DNA of 64,000 nucleotides from Flexibacter flexilis DSM 6793. Its GTDB lineage: Bacteria; Bacteroidota; Bacteroidia; Cytophagales; Flexibacteraceae. The stretch is from contig NZ_FOLE01000009.1 in assembly GCF_900112255.1 (NCBI RefSeq), positions 62,001 to 126,000 of the forward strand. The letters run 5' to 3'. This document shows positions 28,701 through 37,625 of the stretch, one piece after another. Within the stretch, counting starts at the first letter, position 1. Each line of letters opens with the position of its first letter. Below the pieces are notes generated by a model that had not been told where the DNA came from, did not search any database, and saw nothing but the letters and a program-made list of their open reading frames with translations. The position numbers and the translations under genes are program-made.

Positions 28701-29360
28701 TTAATTGTTTGGCGCACCAGCGTCAATCCATGCCTGAATAATGGAAATATTACAATTGGAGAGTTTCGCTCCGTTTTCGGGCATAGCCGAAGCCGTGCCG
28801 TCGTGGTTAATGCTACTGATCAATTTTTGATTGATAGCTGCTTTTACTCCATTATAATTGCTCAAATCCACGTTACCCGAAATGTCGCCATCGCCATGGC
28901 AACCAATACAATAGTTGTCCATGATGGGTTTTACGCTGAGGCTGTAAGTAATGTTGGTGGTGTTGCAAGTGGTGGCTTCGCAAGTAGTGTTTTTGGCTCC
29001 TTGCTCAATCCATAATGCAATTTTGGTGATTTGGTCGTCAGACAAGCGACCTCCATGCGAGTTGGGTGGCATCTGGGCAACGGGTTGCACTAGTATTTTG
29101 TACAACTCACTTTTGCGGAAATTTCCAGCCGAAATACCTTGACTTACAATACTTTCGTAAGTCGTCAGGTCGTAGCCGTGTTCTCTGTCTTGGCTGTTGT
29201 GGCAGCCGCTCTGCGTACATTTCGATACAAAAATAGGTTGCACATCTTGCTGAAAACATACGGGATTGATGTCCTCCAAATACTCGGACTTACAACTGTT
29301 GTAAGTGATAGCCGCCCCGAAAGCCAGTACCCCTACCAATAATCTGTTTGCTAAAGACAT
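28701..29360 (-). CDS. Two-domain c-type cytochrome with CX4CH and CXXCH heme sites
   Basis: A 219-residue envelope protein with two planctomycete-type cytochrome domains. The first has CTQSGCH at 48-54, a CX4CH spacing, with MPPNSHGG (M97) as distal ligand; the second has CIGCH at 151-155 with AMPENG. The N-terminus has a hydrophobic stretch ending at C23 (YNSC), an imperfect lipobox. The C-terminal WIDAGAPNN matches the WVNLGAPQ of the last gene in the operon, so the two probably share ancestry. It is the first gene of the operon with YceI, DUF5777 and the one-heme cytochrome. Confidence 0.88.
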   Translation of the reverse strand: MSLANRLLVGVLAFGAAITYNSCKSEYLEDINPVCFQQDVQPIFVSKCTQSGCHNSQDREHGYDLTTYESIVSQGISAGNFRKSELYKILVQPVAQMPPNSHGGRLSDDQITKIALWIEQGAKNTTCEATTCNTTNITYSLSVKPIMDNYCIGCHGDGDISGNVDLSNYNGVKAAINQKLISSINHDGTASAMPENGAKLSNCNISIIQAWIDAGAPNN

Positions 29361-29903
29361 AATGGACTTACAAATTTGTTTAGCTCTTGTTAAAAATAAT
29401 TAGACGTTTCATTTACAAATAGGTTTGGGCTAAGATAGCATATTGCCATTCAGACAAATAAAAAGAGGGAACAGTTCTGATGCTTAAATTAAAACTGTAA
29501 ATATCCGACAAAATATATTGTAAAAATCAATAAACCAAACACATAACGTGCTGTATTATTGATTATTTTCTTTCATTTTTACAAATACATTCCAAAAACC
29601 CTATTTATACGAAGTCTAAATACATTTAATTGAGATATTTTTTTGCTGGGGTTTAATTCCTGAAAAATACAAAAATAATGGCCGTGTAATAGACATTATG
29701 AAAATTGTCGCTTTGCAGGAATGTCTTTTGATTGTATAAATTATTCTTTTGATAATCAGCTCTATAAATCTTACATCAATTATTTTTATTCGTTTTTTGA
29801 AAAATTTTTGAACCCTCATGCAACCTTCGTAATCTCTATTGCATCTTATAGACAAAAACAACAAAATTTAGCTTTTTATCAATCTTTAAGATATATAACA
29901 ACT
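29361..29903. other. A/T-rich intergenic region between divergent cytochrome operon and GIN-domain gene
   Basis: These 543 bp are strongly A/T-rich and should hold promoters for both directions. The frame of the GIN-domain gene stays open back to 29721, but the predicted leader (MSFDCINYSFDNQ...) has no family character, and I do not count it as coding. No RNA gene was seen. Confidence 0.5.
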
Positions 29904-30617
29904 ATGGTATTCTCCCTACCTCCGCTTTTTTTAGCTTCTGTAAATTTGTGTGCGTCGCTTGTTTCGGGCGACCCAGTTACACAAAATCGCCAAGTGCCGA
30001 ACTTCACGAAGTTGGAAGTAGAAGGCGCATATCATGTGGAACTCACGCAGGGCAATAGCGTTGCTTTGCAAGTGGTAGGCGAGCAAGAAGACCACGACGA
30101 TTTGATTACGGAAGTTGTAAACGGCACACTCAAAATTCATCGCCGCGAAAAGAAAGGCTGGTCTTGGGGCAAAACCGAAAATAAAAACGTAAAAATTTAC
30201 TTAACAGTCGCTTCGCTTTCCAATATAGAAATTGGCGGAGCTTCTAAATTGGTAGGCAAAAGCACGTTCAAAGTCAATTCCTTGCATTTGGATTTGTCGG
30301 GTGCATCCAGTGTAGAAATGACCTTAGATGTAACTAAATTGGACGTGGACGAAAGCGGCGCAAGTTCTGCCTCGCTTACGGGAAGAGCAAGCCATCAGGA
30401 CGTAGATTTGTCGGGTGCGTCCAGCTACAAAGGCTTTGAACTATCTTCTGAACACGCTGATATAGATGCCTCTGGCGCGAGTTCTGCCCGTTTGACCGTA
30501 AAACAAGAATTAGTGGCCGAAGCCTCTGGCGCATCGAGCATCAAATACAAAGGTTCGCCGAATGTGCGCAACATCGAATCTTCTGGCGCATCAAGCGTGA
30601 AGCGCGTAGATGATTAA
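29904..30617 (+). CDS. GIN-domain (DUF2807) protein with SGASS repeats
   Basis: A 237-residue exported protein with the head GIN domain (DUF2807, putative auto-transporter adhesin head). After a hydrophobic start (MVFSLPPLFLASVNLCASLVSG) comes RQVPNFTKLEVEGAYHVELTQG, the conserved opening, then a beta-helix built from repeats each ending in SGASS: at LSGASSVEM, ESGASSASL, LSGASSYKG, ASGASSARL, ASGASSIKY and SSGASSVKR. The start at 29904 is chosen because upstream residues do not look like protein. The function of such GIN proteins in Bacteroidota is not established; cell-surface location is inferred. Confidence 0.82.
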   Translation: MVFSLPPLFLASVNLCASLVSGDPVTQNRQVPNFTKLEVEGAYHVELTQGNSVALQVVGEQEDHDDLITEVVNGTLKIHRREKKGWSWGKTENKNVKIYLTVASLSNIEIGGASKLVGKSTFKVNSLHLDLSGASSVEMTLDVTKLDVDESGASSASLTGRASHQDVDLSGASSYKGFELSSEHADIDASGASSARLTVKQELVAEASGASSIKYKGSPNVRNIESSGASSVKRVDD

Positions 30618-30704
30618 TTCTTTCCGAGATACTGCTGTTGTTTTATTCTAATTTACTAAATCATCATCAATTCCATATTCATTTCTTCTCTACAGCAGCA
30701 TTGG

Positions 30705-30736
30705 CAGCAACTCTTTTTAGGGTTGCTGTTTTTTTT
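30705..30736 (+). terminator. Hairpin terminator after the GIN-domain gene
   Basis: CAGCAAC pairs with GTTGCTG around a 10-nt loop and is followed by eight T residues. Confidence 0.8.
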
Positions 30737-30856
30737 GTGGCTAAATAAATCCTGTGGCCTGATTTTCTCCCTCCGATTCAGCCTTTTTTTGAGTGGGTTC
30801 GGGAGCGATTTTGGCGGCTTAGTCGGTGCAATGTTCTTTTCTTTTTGTATCAAACC

Positions 30857-30864
30857 TACGTTTG
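30857..30864 (+). promoter_or_regulatory. Candidate -7 element (TACGTTTG) of the TonB receptor gene
   Basis: An exact TAnnTTTG match 76 bp before the start codon at 30940. No convincing TTG was found at the usual distance. Confidence 0.35.
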
Positions 30865-30939
30865 TATCGTCGATGTAGGCAATTGACAGCAGCTACTAAA
30901 TCATCAAAAAATTTGAAATACTAATATCATCAAGAAATC

Positions 30940-33345
30940 ATGAAACAACTTTTTCGTACAAACAGCCTTCTAACGTTTTTAATGGCGTTGCTCTGGACGG
31001 CAACAGCCCAAGCCCAAAACACCCAAACCGTGCGCGGCAAACTTACCGATGCCGCTTCCAAAGCTCCCATTATTGGCGCGTCGGTGGTCGTGGTGGATTC
31101 CAATCCGCTCAAAGGTGCGGCCTCAGACATCGACGGTTATTTCAAAATAACGGAAGTGCCCGTAGGCCGTGTTACGCTCAAAATTACGTCGGTGGGTTAC
31201 GAAGATGCTTTACTCAAAGACATTGTGGTCAATTCGGGGAAAGAAGTCGTGCTTGATCTTGCGCTGACTGAAAGTTTCCGCAACCTTGATGAAGTGGTCG
31301 TTACTTACGACCGCGCCAAAGACGACCGCGTGTCCAACAACGAAATGGCAACCGTGAGTACACGCGCTTTCAATCCGTCCGAAACCACAAAATATGCGGG
31401 TAGTTTTGGCGACCCTTCGCGTATGGCGGCCAACTTCGCAGGCGTAAGCGGTGCGAATGATGCCCGCAACGACATTGTGGTTCGTGGCAACTCGCCAGCC
31501 TCTTTGTTGTGGCGCATTGATGGCGTAAATATCCCGAATCCGAACCATTTTGGCTCGTTGGGCACAACAGGCGGCCCTGTTTCGATGATTAATGCCAACC
31601 TTTTGGCTAAATCGGATTTTATGACGGGTGCATTTCCTGCCGAATATGCCAACGCTTTAGGTTCTGTATTCGATTTGCGCTTGCGCAATGGCAACGACGA
31701 AAAACATGAGTTTTTGGGGCAAGTGGCTTTCAATGGTTTTGAGTTGGGTGCAGAAGGTCCTTTCAGCAAAAAATCTAAAGCATCATTCTTGGTCAATTAT
31801 CGTTATTCGGTGTTTGCACTGATGAACTCCATTGGTTTTAAAATCGCGGGTACGCCTTATTATCAGGATTTTACAGCCAAAATAAATGTACCTGTCGGCA
31901 AACGTGGTAACTTCTCTACTTGGTTTATTGGTGGCAAAAGTCATATCACATTTTTGGGTAAAGACGTAGCCGCCGATGCCGACGCTTACGGTAGCGAAAA
32001 CCTCAATTCTCGCCCAAAATTCAATAGCTACATGGGTGCAGCCACTTACGAACATCGTTTGTCAGATAAAACCGTAGGCAAATTTACGCTTTCTACTTCG
32101 CGCAGCTACCAAGACTACAGCAGCGATACGGTAGTTTACAATGGCACAGGCAACGACAAACAAGTTGTTTATGAGTCTCTTAATCAAAAAGCCTTATTCA
32201 AAAACGAAAAATATTCGGCCAACTTGAGCCTAAGCCACAAATTCAACTCCAGACACCGCATTTCGGGCGGCGTGATTACGGATTTGATGCTTTTTGATTT
32301 CACTAACACCATGTACCCAACCGTTGCCAAGCCTTACGAAAGCCAAATTCTAAACGTAAACGGTAATACTACACTTACACAAGCCTACGGCCAATGGAAA
32401 TACCGCGCCACCGAAAAACTAACATTTAATTCTGGCCTCACGTATTTGTATCACGCCCTTAGCAGCAAATCGGCTTTAGAACCACGTGTAGGTGCCAGTT
32501 ATTTGCTCAATAGCGTAAGCACCCTGAATTTTGCTTATGGCTTGCACAGCAATTTGCAACCTGCTTGGATGTATTTTATCCAAACCAGACAAGCCGACGG
32601 CTCGTATTTGCAAACCAACAAAAACTTAGGTTTTACAAAAAGTCATCACTTCGTGGCGGGTTATGAGCGCAATCTTACCGAAAATCTTCGCCTCAAATTA
32701 GAAACCTATTACCAATATGTATTTGATGCACCGATAGAAAACGATACCGCTACTTATTTTTCTGGCCTGACGCAAGGCGCAGATTTCGCCCCGACGGTTA
32801 TCGGTAATTTAGTGAACAAAGGCAAAGGCCAAAACTACGGCGTGGAGCTTACGTTAGAGAAATTGTTGTCTAATAACTATTTCTTTTTGCTTACCACTTC
32901 GCTGTTCAACTCCACGTACAAAGGCAGCGACAACGTAGAGCGTAGCACGCCATTCAATAGCAAATACGTGATTAATGTGTTGGCTGGCAAAGATTTCTTG
33001 CTTGGATCAAAGAAAAATGTCTTTACGATTAGCTGGAAACTAACGACGGCTGGCGGTCGCTACATTCGCCCCGTAAACAAAGCCGCTTCCGACCTCGCAG
33101 GCACAACCGTTTACGACGATGCCAACGCGTACAGCAAACAACAAGCCGCCTATTTCCGTACCGACCTAAAGTTTAGTTACAAAATCAATAGCAAGCATTT
33201 CACGCAAGAGTTTGCGTTGGATTTGCAAAACGTAACCAACCACCAAAACATATACCAACAAGCCTACAATCCACGCACCAAACGCGTCGGAACGGCTTAT
33301 CAGCAAGGGTTTTTACCTATTCCTTTTTATCGCATTACATTCTAA
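30940..33345 (+). CDS. TonB-dependent receptor with CarboxypepD_reg N-terminal domain
   Basis: An 801-residue outer-membrane receptor. The signal peptide ends at ATAQAQ, and residues 28-110 form the carboxypeptidase regulatory-like domain (VRGKLTDAASKAPIIGASVV ... DIDGYFKITEVPVG). The plug domain follows (NDIVVRGNSPASLLWRIDGV), then a barrel whose last residue is Phe (PFYRITF), as in outer-membrane proteins. This is the substrate-uptake type common in Bacteroidota. No SusD partner is adjacent, so it is not a classical Sus pair, and the substrate is unknown. Confidence 0.93.
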   Translation: MKQLFRTNSLLTFLMALLWTATAQAQNTQTVRGKLTDAASKAPIIGASVVVVDSNPLKGAASDIDGYFKITEVPVGRVTLKITSVGYEDALLKDIVVNSGKEVVLDLALTESFRNLDEVVVTYDRAKDDRVSNNEMATVSTRAFNPSETTKYAGSFGDPSRMAANFAGVSGANDARNDIVVRGNSPASLLWRIDGVNIPNPNHFGSLGTTGGPVSMINANLLAKSDFMTGAFPAEYANALGSVFDLRLRNGNDEKHEFLGQVAFNGFELGAEGPFSKKSKASFLVNYRYSVFALMNSIGFKIAGTPYYQDFTAKINVPVGKRGNFSTWFIGGKSHITFLGKDVAADADAYGSENLNSRPKFNSYMGAATYEHRLSDKTVGKFTLSTSRSYQDYSSDTVVYNGTGNDKQVVYESLNQKALFKNEKYSANLSLSHKFNSRHRISGGVITDLMLFDFTNTMYPTVAKPYESQILNVNGNTTLTQAYGQWKYRATEKLTFNSGLTYLYHALSSKSALEPRVGASYLLNSVSTLNFAYGLHSNLQPAWMYFIQTRQADGSYLQTNKNLGFTKSHHFVAGYERNLTENLRLKLETYYQYVFDAPIENDTATYFSGLTQGADFAPTVIGNLVNKGKGQNYGVELTLEKLLSNNYFFLLTTSLFNSTYKGSDNVERSTPFNSKYVINVLAGKDFLLGSKKNVFTISWKLTTAGGRYIRPVNKAASDLAGTTVYDDANAYSKQQAAYFRTDLKFSYKINSKHFTQEFALDLQNVTNHQNIYQQAYNPRTKRVGTAYQQGFLPIPFYRITF

Positions 33346-33440
33346 AATAAGTATCTAACCTTAATTTAAAAGCAAACGTGTGAAGTAGTAAAGTAAGAAT
33401 TTGTATTGCCTCTTTTCAAGACTACAACTCTTACTACGCA

Positions 33441-33471
33441 AAAAGCCTCTCGTACATTACGAGAGGCTTTT
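33441..33471. terminator. Strong bidirectional hairpin terminator
   Basis: AAAAGCCTCTCGTA pairs perfectly with TACGAGAGGCTTTT around a 3-nt loop, with T residues after the stem. It separates the receptor gene from the convergent SDR gene. Confidence 0.95.
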
Positions 33472-33494
33472 TATTGAATAAAATTTGAACAAAA

Positions 33495-34253
33495 TTATAA
33501 AAACATTCCGCCCGAAACTTCAAGGCGTTGGCCTGTAAGCCAGCGAGCTTCTTCCGTGCACAAAAACGCCACCACGCCGCCGATGTCATCAGGCACGCCT
33601 GCGCGTCCCAAGGCCGTAACCGAAGCGATAAAGGCATTTACTTGGGCGTTGTCGCGCACGCTGCCGCCTCCAAAGTCCGTTTCGATGGCACCAGGAGCAA
33701 CCACATTTACGCGTATTTCTCTGCTGCCCAACTCTTTGGCCATGTAGCGCGTGAGCGTTTCAATTGCGCCTTTCATCGTGCCATAAGCCGAATAATTGGG
33801 CAAAGCAAAACGCGCCAGACCCGACGAAATATTCACGATTCCGCCGCCGTCGTTGAGCAAGTTTAGGGCTTTTTGAGAAATGAAAAAAGTAGATTTCAGG
33901 TGCACGTTTACCAACGTATCAAATTGTTGTTCAGTGGTTTCTGCAAATGAGTTATAAACGCCAATGCCTGCATTATTTACCAAAAAGTCAAATTTGTCTG
34001 CACCAAATTTGCTGGAAAGCAAAGCCGAAATTTCCGCGAAAAAAGCATCGAAAGAAGCCGAAACCGACACGTCCAACTGCAACGCGGCAGCTTTTTGGCC
34101 TAAAGCCTCGATTTGAGCTACTACCGCTTGCGCCTCTTCTTTTTTGCTGTGATAAGTCAGGATTACGTCCAGACCTTTAGCGGCCAAAGCCAACGCCATA
34201 TTTTTGCCAAGTCCGCGGCTGCCGCCTGTTACTAATGCGATTTTTGTTGCCAT
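33495..34253 (-). CDS. Short-chain dehydrogenase/reductase (SDR)
   Basis: A 252-residue classical SDR. The dinucleotide motif is TGGSRGLG at residues 9-16, NNAG is at about 92, and the active site is a Ser-Tyr-Lys set seen as NISSGLARF and YSAYGTMKGA. The end, GQRLEVSGGMFL, is typical of FabG-like enzymes. The substrate cannot be predicted. It starts 51 bp downstream of the AraC-type regulator gene on the same strand, so that regulator may control it. Confidence 0.92.
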   Translation of the reverse strand: MATKIALVTGGSRGLGKNMALALAAKGLDVILTYHSKKEEAQAVVAQIEALGQKAAALQLDVSVSASFDAFFAEISALLSSKFGADKFDFLVNNAGIGVYNSFAETTEQQFDTLVNVHLKSTFFISQKALNLLNDGGGIVNISSGLARFALPNYSAYGTMKGAIETLTRYMAKELGSREIRVNVVAPGAIETDFGGGSVRDNAQVNAFIASVTALGRAGVPDDIGGVVAFLCTEEARWLTGQRLEVSGGMFL

Positions 34254-34304
34254 TTTTTTCTGATTTTAATGATTTTGTAATGGCACAAAGGTCAGCGCAA
34301 AAAG

Positions 34305-34700
34305 TTATACTAACGTGGTGATAGCTTCAGAATTTTTCACCCAAACACGATATTGATTCGGCGTAACGCCCTCAAAGCGTTTGAAAAATTTATTGAAATT
34401 GGAAGGGTCGAAAGTCAGGTGTCGGGCAATGCTGGCAATAGAGTCGTCCGAATTGGCTATCATGTCTTTGGCAATTTCCATGAGCCGTTTTTCAAAAATA
34501 TCGCAAGGCGAGCAATGCAACACTTCGCGTATGGTATTGCTCAAATGGCGCGGGTGAATGTGCAGCAGTTCCGCAAAATCCCGAATTTCAAACATATATT
34601 CGGCTTCGCCCTTACGGACGGCCTCCAAATGAATTTCTAATTCCCGCAAATAAGCGGCTACAATTTCTTCGGGGCGATTATCGGGGCGTAGTACAGACAT
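34305..34700 (-). CDS. AraC-family transcriptional regulator (HTH domain only)
   Basis: A short regulator, about 131 residues from the chosen start MSVLRPDNRPEEI. It is nearly all the AraC double helix-turn-helix: FAELLHIHPRHLSNTIREVL is the first HTH and IARHLTFDPSNFNKFFKRFE the second, followed by GVTPNQYR, the AraC signature. It has no effector-binding domain, so the signal input is unclear. An upstream ATG at 34739 is in frame, but the extra 13 residues show no conservation I recognise. It may act on the SDR gene directly downstream. Confidence 0.88.
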   Translation of the reverse strand: MSVLRPDNRPEEIVAAYLRELEIHLEAVRKGEAEYMFEIRDFAELLHIHPRHLSNTIREVLHCSPCDIFEKRLMEIAKDMIANSDDSIASIARHLTFDPSNFNKFFKRFEGVTPNQYRVWVKNSEAITTLV

Positions 34701-34758
34701 AGTTTTGGGATTAGAACTTTTCACTAAAAACACGAACATTCACCCCGAAAGTTCAGCC

Positions 34759-36171
34759 TTATATTTCCGTATAATAGTTTTTGCCTTCTATTTTCTTAGA
34801 AAAAGTAACTAAAAACTGGTTTTCTTTTTCGGCGGAAATGCTGTATTGTACATAGCCTCCGTAATAACGGGCAATGCGATTGCAAATCGAAAGCCCCAAA
34901 CCGTGTCCTACTTGGCTTGCGCTATTGGCTGCCCTAAAAAACGGCGTAAACAAATAGCCTTGTTCTTCGGGGCTTAATGTTTTACCGCCATTGACAAAGT
35001 AGGCGTAAATCATTTCGTCGTCTTCGTCCAGATAAACGTTTACTTTTTGGTCAGGTGCATATTTGGCGGCATTTTCCAACATATTCATAAAAACAGTAGA
35101 AATCAGCGACTTATCGCACGAAAGCGCAAAAAGGTCGCTATTTTCCAAGTCTTGTGGCAAAAACTCCACCGAAACCTTCAGGTTTGGCCGCACGCCGATG
35201 GCCTTGTCTATGGTTTCAAACAAAATATCGTCGATTCGTTCGGGTTTGAGGCCATCTACACGCTCCAGTTTGGCCGTGCGCGAAAGCAACAAAAGTGAGT
35301 TGATAAGCTCTGATATTTGGTCAAGGTCTTTGACAAGTACCTGTAAAACAGCTTTGTATTCTTGTTCCGTCAAATTTTTGTTTAAGGCCTGTTCTGCATC
35401 GCTCATCATACGCGCAATGGGCGTGCGCAACTCGTGTGAGGCGTGCCGCACAAAGGCTTTTCGCGAGTCGAAAGCGGCATCAAGGCGTTGCAACATTTGA
35501 TTAAAACTATAAGCCAGTTCCGTAATTTCGTCGTTTTGGCTCGGATTTACGGGAACAAGCTGTTGCAAATTTCGTTCGGTAATGGATTTGATGTTATAGC
35601 TCAAAACCTCAATCGGCTTAAAGGCGCGTTGCATAAATATATAACCCGTCACCGCGCCAATCACGATGCCCACAAACGAGGCGATGAGGAGCGAGTAAAT
35701 CAGATTTTGAAGTTTGCGCCGCCCCACATTGTCATAAGCAGAAGCCAAAATAACGTAATCGTGCCCTTTGTATTTGGTCTTAATTCCTATTTGTTCGTGT
35801 TGATTTTCGGCATCTATGTACTCGATGTATTGCTTTTCTTCTATCTGATGAAGTAAACGTTCCGAATAGCTAACGGCATGATTAGAATCTATACTGCTAT
35901 ATACTAATTGGTGTTGATTATCAAAGATATATATTTTCTCTTCGTACAGCGGATTAAGTGTATTTTGCCCGATGGCGCGTAGTTTTTCGGGGTCTATTTC
36001 CTGCAAATCTTCCAATAAGTGCAGCGTGTTTACAGCCTTAATTCTGAGCCGCTGGAAAAACTCTTCGCGCCTGAAATCTGCATACGAAATATAAACATAG
36101 GCGTTGAGTAGCAAGGTAATCCCCGCAAAAACAACGGCAAAAAGTATCGAAAGTCGTACTTTTAATTTCAT
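34759..36171 (-). CDS. Two-component sensor histidine kinase
   Basis: A 470-residue membrane kinase. It has a first membrane helix (about residues 8-30), a periplasmic sensor region to about 155, a second helix (158-180) and a HAMP linker. The HisKA domain has the phosphoacceptor H246 in FVRHASHELRTPIARM, and the ATPase domain has MNMLENAAKYAPD (N box) and VGHGLGLSICNRIARYYGG (G2 box). It overlaps the end of the response-regulator gene by 4 bp, so the pair is coupled. The stimulus is unknown. Confidence 0.95.
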   Translation of the reverse strand: MKLKVRLSILFAVVFAGITLLLNAYVYISYADFRREEFFQRLRIKAVNTLHLLEDLQEIDPEKLRAIGQNTLNPLYEEKIYIFDNQHQLVYSSIDSNHAVSYSERLLHQIEEKQYIEYIDAENQHEQIGIKTKYKGHDYVILASAYDNVGRRKLQNLIYSLLIASFVGIVIGAVTGYIFMQRAFKPIEVLSYNIKSITERNLQQLVPVNPSQNDEITELAYSFNQMLQRLDAAFDSRKAFVRHASHELRTPIARMMSDAEQALNKNLTEQEYKAVLQVLVKDLDQISELINSLLLLSRTAKLERVDGLKPERIDDILFETIDKAIGVRPNLKVSVEFLPQDLENSDLFALSCDKSLISTVFMNMLENAAKYAPDQKVNVYLDEDDEMIYAYFVNGGKTLSPEEQGYLFTPFFRAANSASQVGHGLGLSICNRIARYYGGYVQYSISAEKENQFLVTFSKKIEGKNYYTEI

Positions 36172-36866
36172 TCTTTTTCTGCCAAATAATACCCGAATCC
36201 TGCTTTTGTGTGTACGAGTTTGGTCGGGAAATTTTTATCAATTTTTCCACGCAAAAAACTGATATACACCTCTACCGTATTCGTGCCTGTGTCGAAATTC
36301 AAGCCCCATACTTTTTCGGAAAGTTGCTGTTTGCTCAACACGCGGCCACCCGCCTGCATCAAGGCCACCAACAATGAAAATTCTTTGGCCGTCAGGTCTA
36401 TGTTTTTGCCTGCGCGGGTTACGGTTTTCGCATCTAGGTCGAGGGTTAAATCTGCGATTTTGAGCACGTCGTGCGCCTGCAAATTGCGGTTTGAACGCTT
36501 GAGCAGCACTTCCACCCGTGCCATTAGCTCGCGCGTATGAAACGGTTTTACCATATAATCATCCGCGCCCATCTTGAAGGCTTCCAGTTTGTCTTCTATC
36601 GCTCCCAACGCTGTGAGCATCATAATTGGCACAACGCTACTACTTTGGCGCAACTGCACACAAAGTTCAAAACCAGATTTTTGCGGCAAACCTACGTCCA
36701 GTATAGCCAAGTCAAAAGTCTGATGCGCAATAAGTTCTGATGCCTGTAATCCGTCTGATGCTGCGTGTACCACAAATCCGTGTCCGCGTAACTCTTGCGT
36801 GAGTGCGGCCAATAACTTCGGGTCATCTTCGGCCAATAACACTTGTAAATGATTGGCTATTTCCAT
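36168..36866 (-). CDS. OmpR-family response regulator
   Basis: A 232-residue response regulator. The receiver domain has acidic residues in LLAEDDP, the phosphoacceptor D57 in AILDVGLP, a T/K pair (MLTALGA and YMVKPFHTREL), and the C-terminal winged helix ends with TNTVEVYISFLRGKIDK and VHTKAGFGYYLAEKE, the OmpR/PhoB signature. It pairs with the kinase whose gene overlaps it by 4 bp. It belongs to the CusR/QseB-like group by appearance; target genes are unknown, with the adjacent AraC/SDR pair as one possibility. Confidence 0.96.
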   Translation of the reverse strand: MEIANHLQVLLAEDDPKLLAALTQELRGHGFVVHAASDGLQASELIAHQTFDLAILDVGLPQKSGFELCVQLRQSSSVVPIMMLTALGAIEDKLEAFKMGADDYMVKPFHTRELMARVEVLLKRSNRNLQAHDVLKIADLTLDLDAKTVTRAGKNIDLTAKEFSLLVALMQAGGRVLSKQQLSEKVWGLNFDTGTNTVEVYISFLRGKIDKNFPTKLVHTKAGFGYYLAEKE

Positions 36867-37104
36867 AGGTTATAATGTTTTTGTTGAAATCAATTGTCCG
36901 AAATATACAGAAGTGCCAATGTTTTTCAAAAAAAGCTATGACCTTATTTTTGTATCGTTGCGTTGTATGCTTGCTGGCCAACTTATTCCCGATTTTTGCG
37001 TTATTGGCTCGAATATATAGCATTAGGTTAAAATTTTTTATTACATAAAATTCTGATTTTTAGCATTTTGTATTTTGTGATAAAAAAAATTTTTCAACCA
37101 AAAT

Positions 37105-37134
37105 TTGCAAATTCAAAAAAGCCACTGATATTTG
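37105..37134 (+). promoter_or_regulatory. Candidate promoter of the Rrf2 gene
   Basis: TTG at 37105-37107 and GATATTTG at 37127-37134 (7 of 8 positions matching TAnnTTTG, counting the free ones), spaced 19 nt. The expected start site falls inside the palindrome that follows. Confidence 0.45.
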
Positions 37135-37154
37135 TATTCTAAATATTAAGAATA
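37135..37154. promoter_or_regulatory. Near-perfect palindrome, candidate Rrf2 operator
   Basis: TATTCTAAATATTAAGAATA reads the same on the other strand except at two symmetric positions. It lies just downstream of the candidate -7 box and 7 bp before the Rrf2 start codon, the position expected for autorepression. Confidence 0.5.
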
Positions 37155-37161
37155 TATAGTT

Positions 37162-37584
37162 ATGGCGTACACACTTTCTTATTCAAAAGCTATTTTGGTG
37201 CTAATTTTCATTTCGGATAAAATCCGACGCGGCGAAACGGACTACATTTCTACCAAGATAATGAGCGAGTTACTCAATATTCCGCGCCCGACGCTGTCGG
37301 TGATTTTGAGCAACCTCATGCGGGCGGGAATCCTGCAAACCAAAGAAGGCGCGAACGGCGGTGTGCGAATGGCCAAGACTGAGGAAAACATTACGTTGCT
37401 GGACATCCTGACGGCCATCGAAAGCGAAAAGCCGCTTTTCCAAACCGACATCGAGCTGAACGTATCGGGCAACCGCCCCGACAATGCCAAGAGAGTTGTC
37501 GGCGAAAAGCTCAAAGCCGCCGAAGCCACACTCAAAGAGGAGTTGAGGCGCACCACGCTAAGAGATATTTTAAATTCTATGTGA
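37162..37584 (+). CDS. Rrf2-family transcriptional regulator without cysteines
   Basis: A 140-residue winged-helix regulator. The N-terminal YSKAILVLIFISDKI and the recognition part LNIPRPTLSVILSNLMRAGI are followed by QTKEGANGGVRMAK, the Rrf2 wing, and LLDILTAIES. It contains no cysteine at all, so it cannot hold the Fe-S cluster found in IscR or NsrR and belongs with the cluster-free YwnA-like members. It is followed at once by a methyltransferase gene and then a DoxX-like gene, which it probably controls along with itself. Confidence 0.92.
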   Translation: MAYTLSYSKAILVLIFISDKIRRGETDYISTKIMSELLNIPRPTLSVILSNLMRAGILQTKEGANGGVRMAKTEENITLLDILTAIESEKPLFQTDIELNVSGNRPDNAKRVVGEKLKAAEATLKEELRRTTLRDILNSM

Positions 37585-37625
37585 GAAATCACATATTTTT
37601 TTACTTAAAACTAAATATACTAAAT

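Larger units (their letters stand above)
30618..30939. other. Intergenic region before the TonB-dependent receptor
   Basis: These 322 bp carry a terminator for the GIN gene and a candidate -7 promoter element for the receptor gene, listed separately. No open frame was supported. Confidence 0.6.

Noticed and set aside
29721-29903. N-terminal extension of the GIN-domain protein
   Set aside because: The extra residues show no signal peptide or conserved pattern; the hydrophobic start at 29904 fits better.
37581-37625. GTG start for the methyltransferase overlapping the Rrf2 stop
   Set aside because: The added residues are hydrophobic and not part of the family; a later ATG is more likely, though coupling cannot be excluded.
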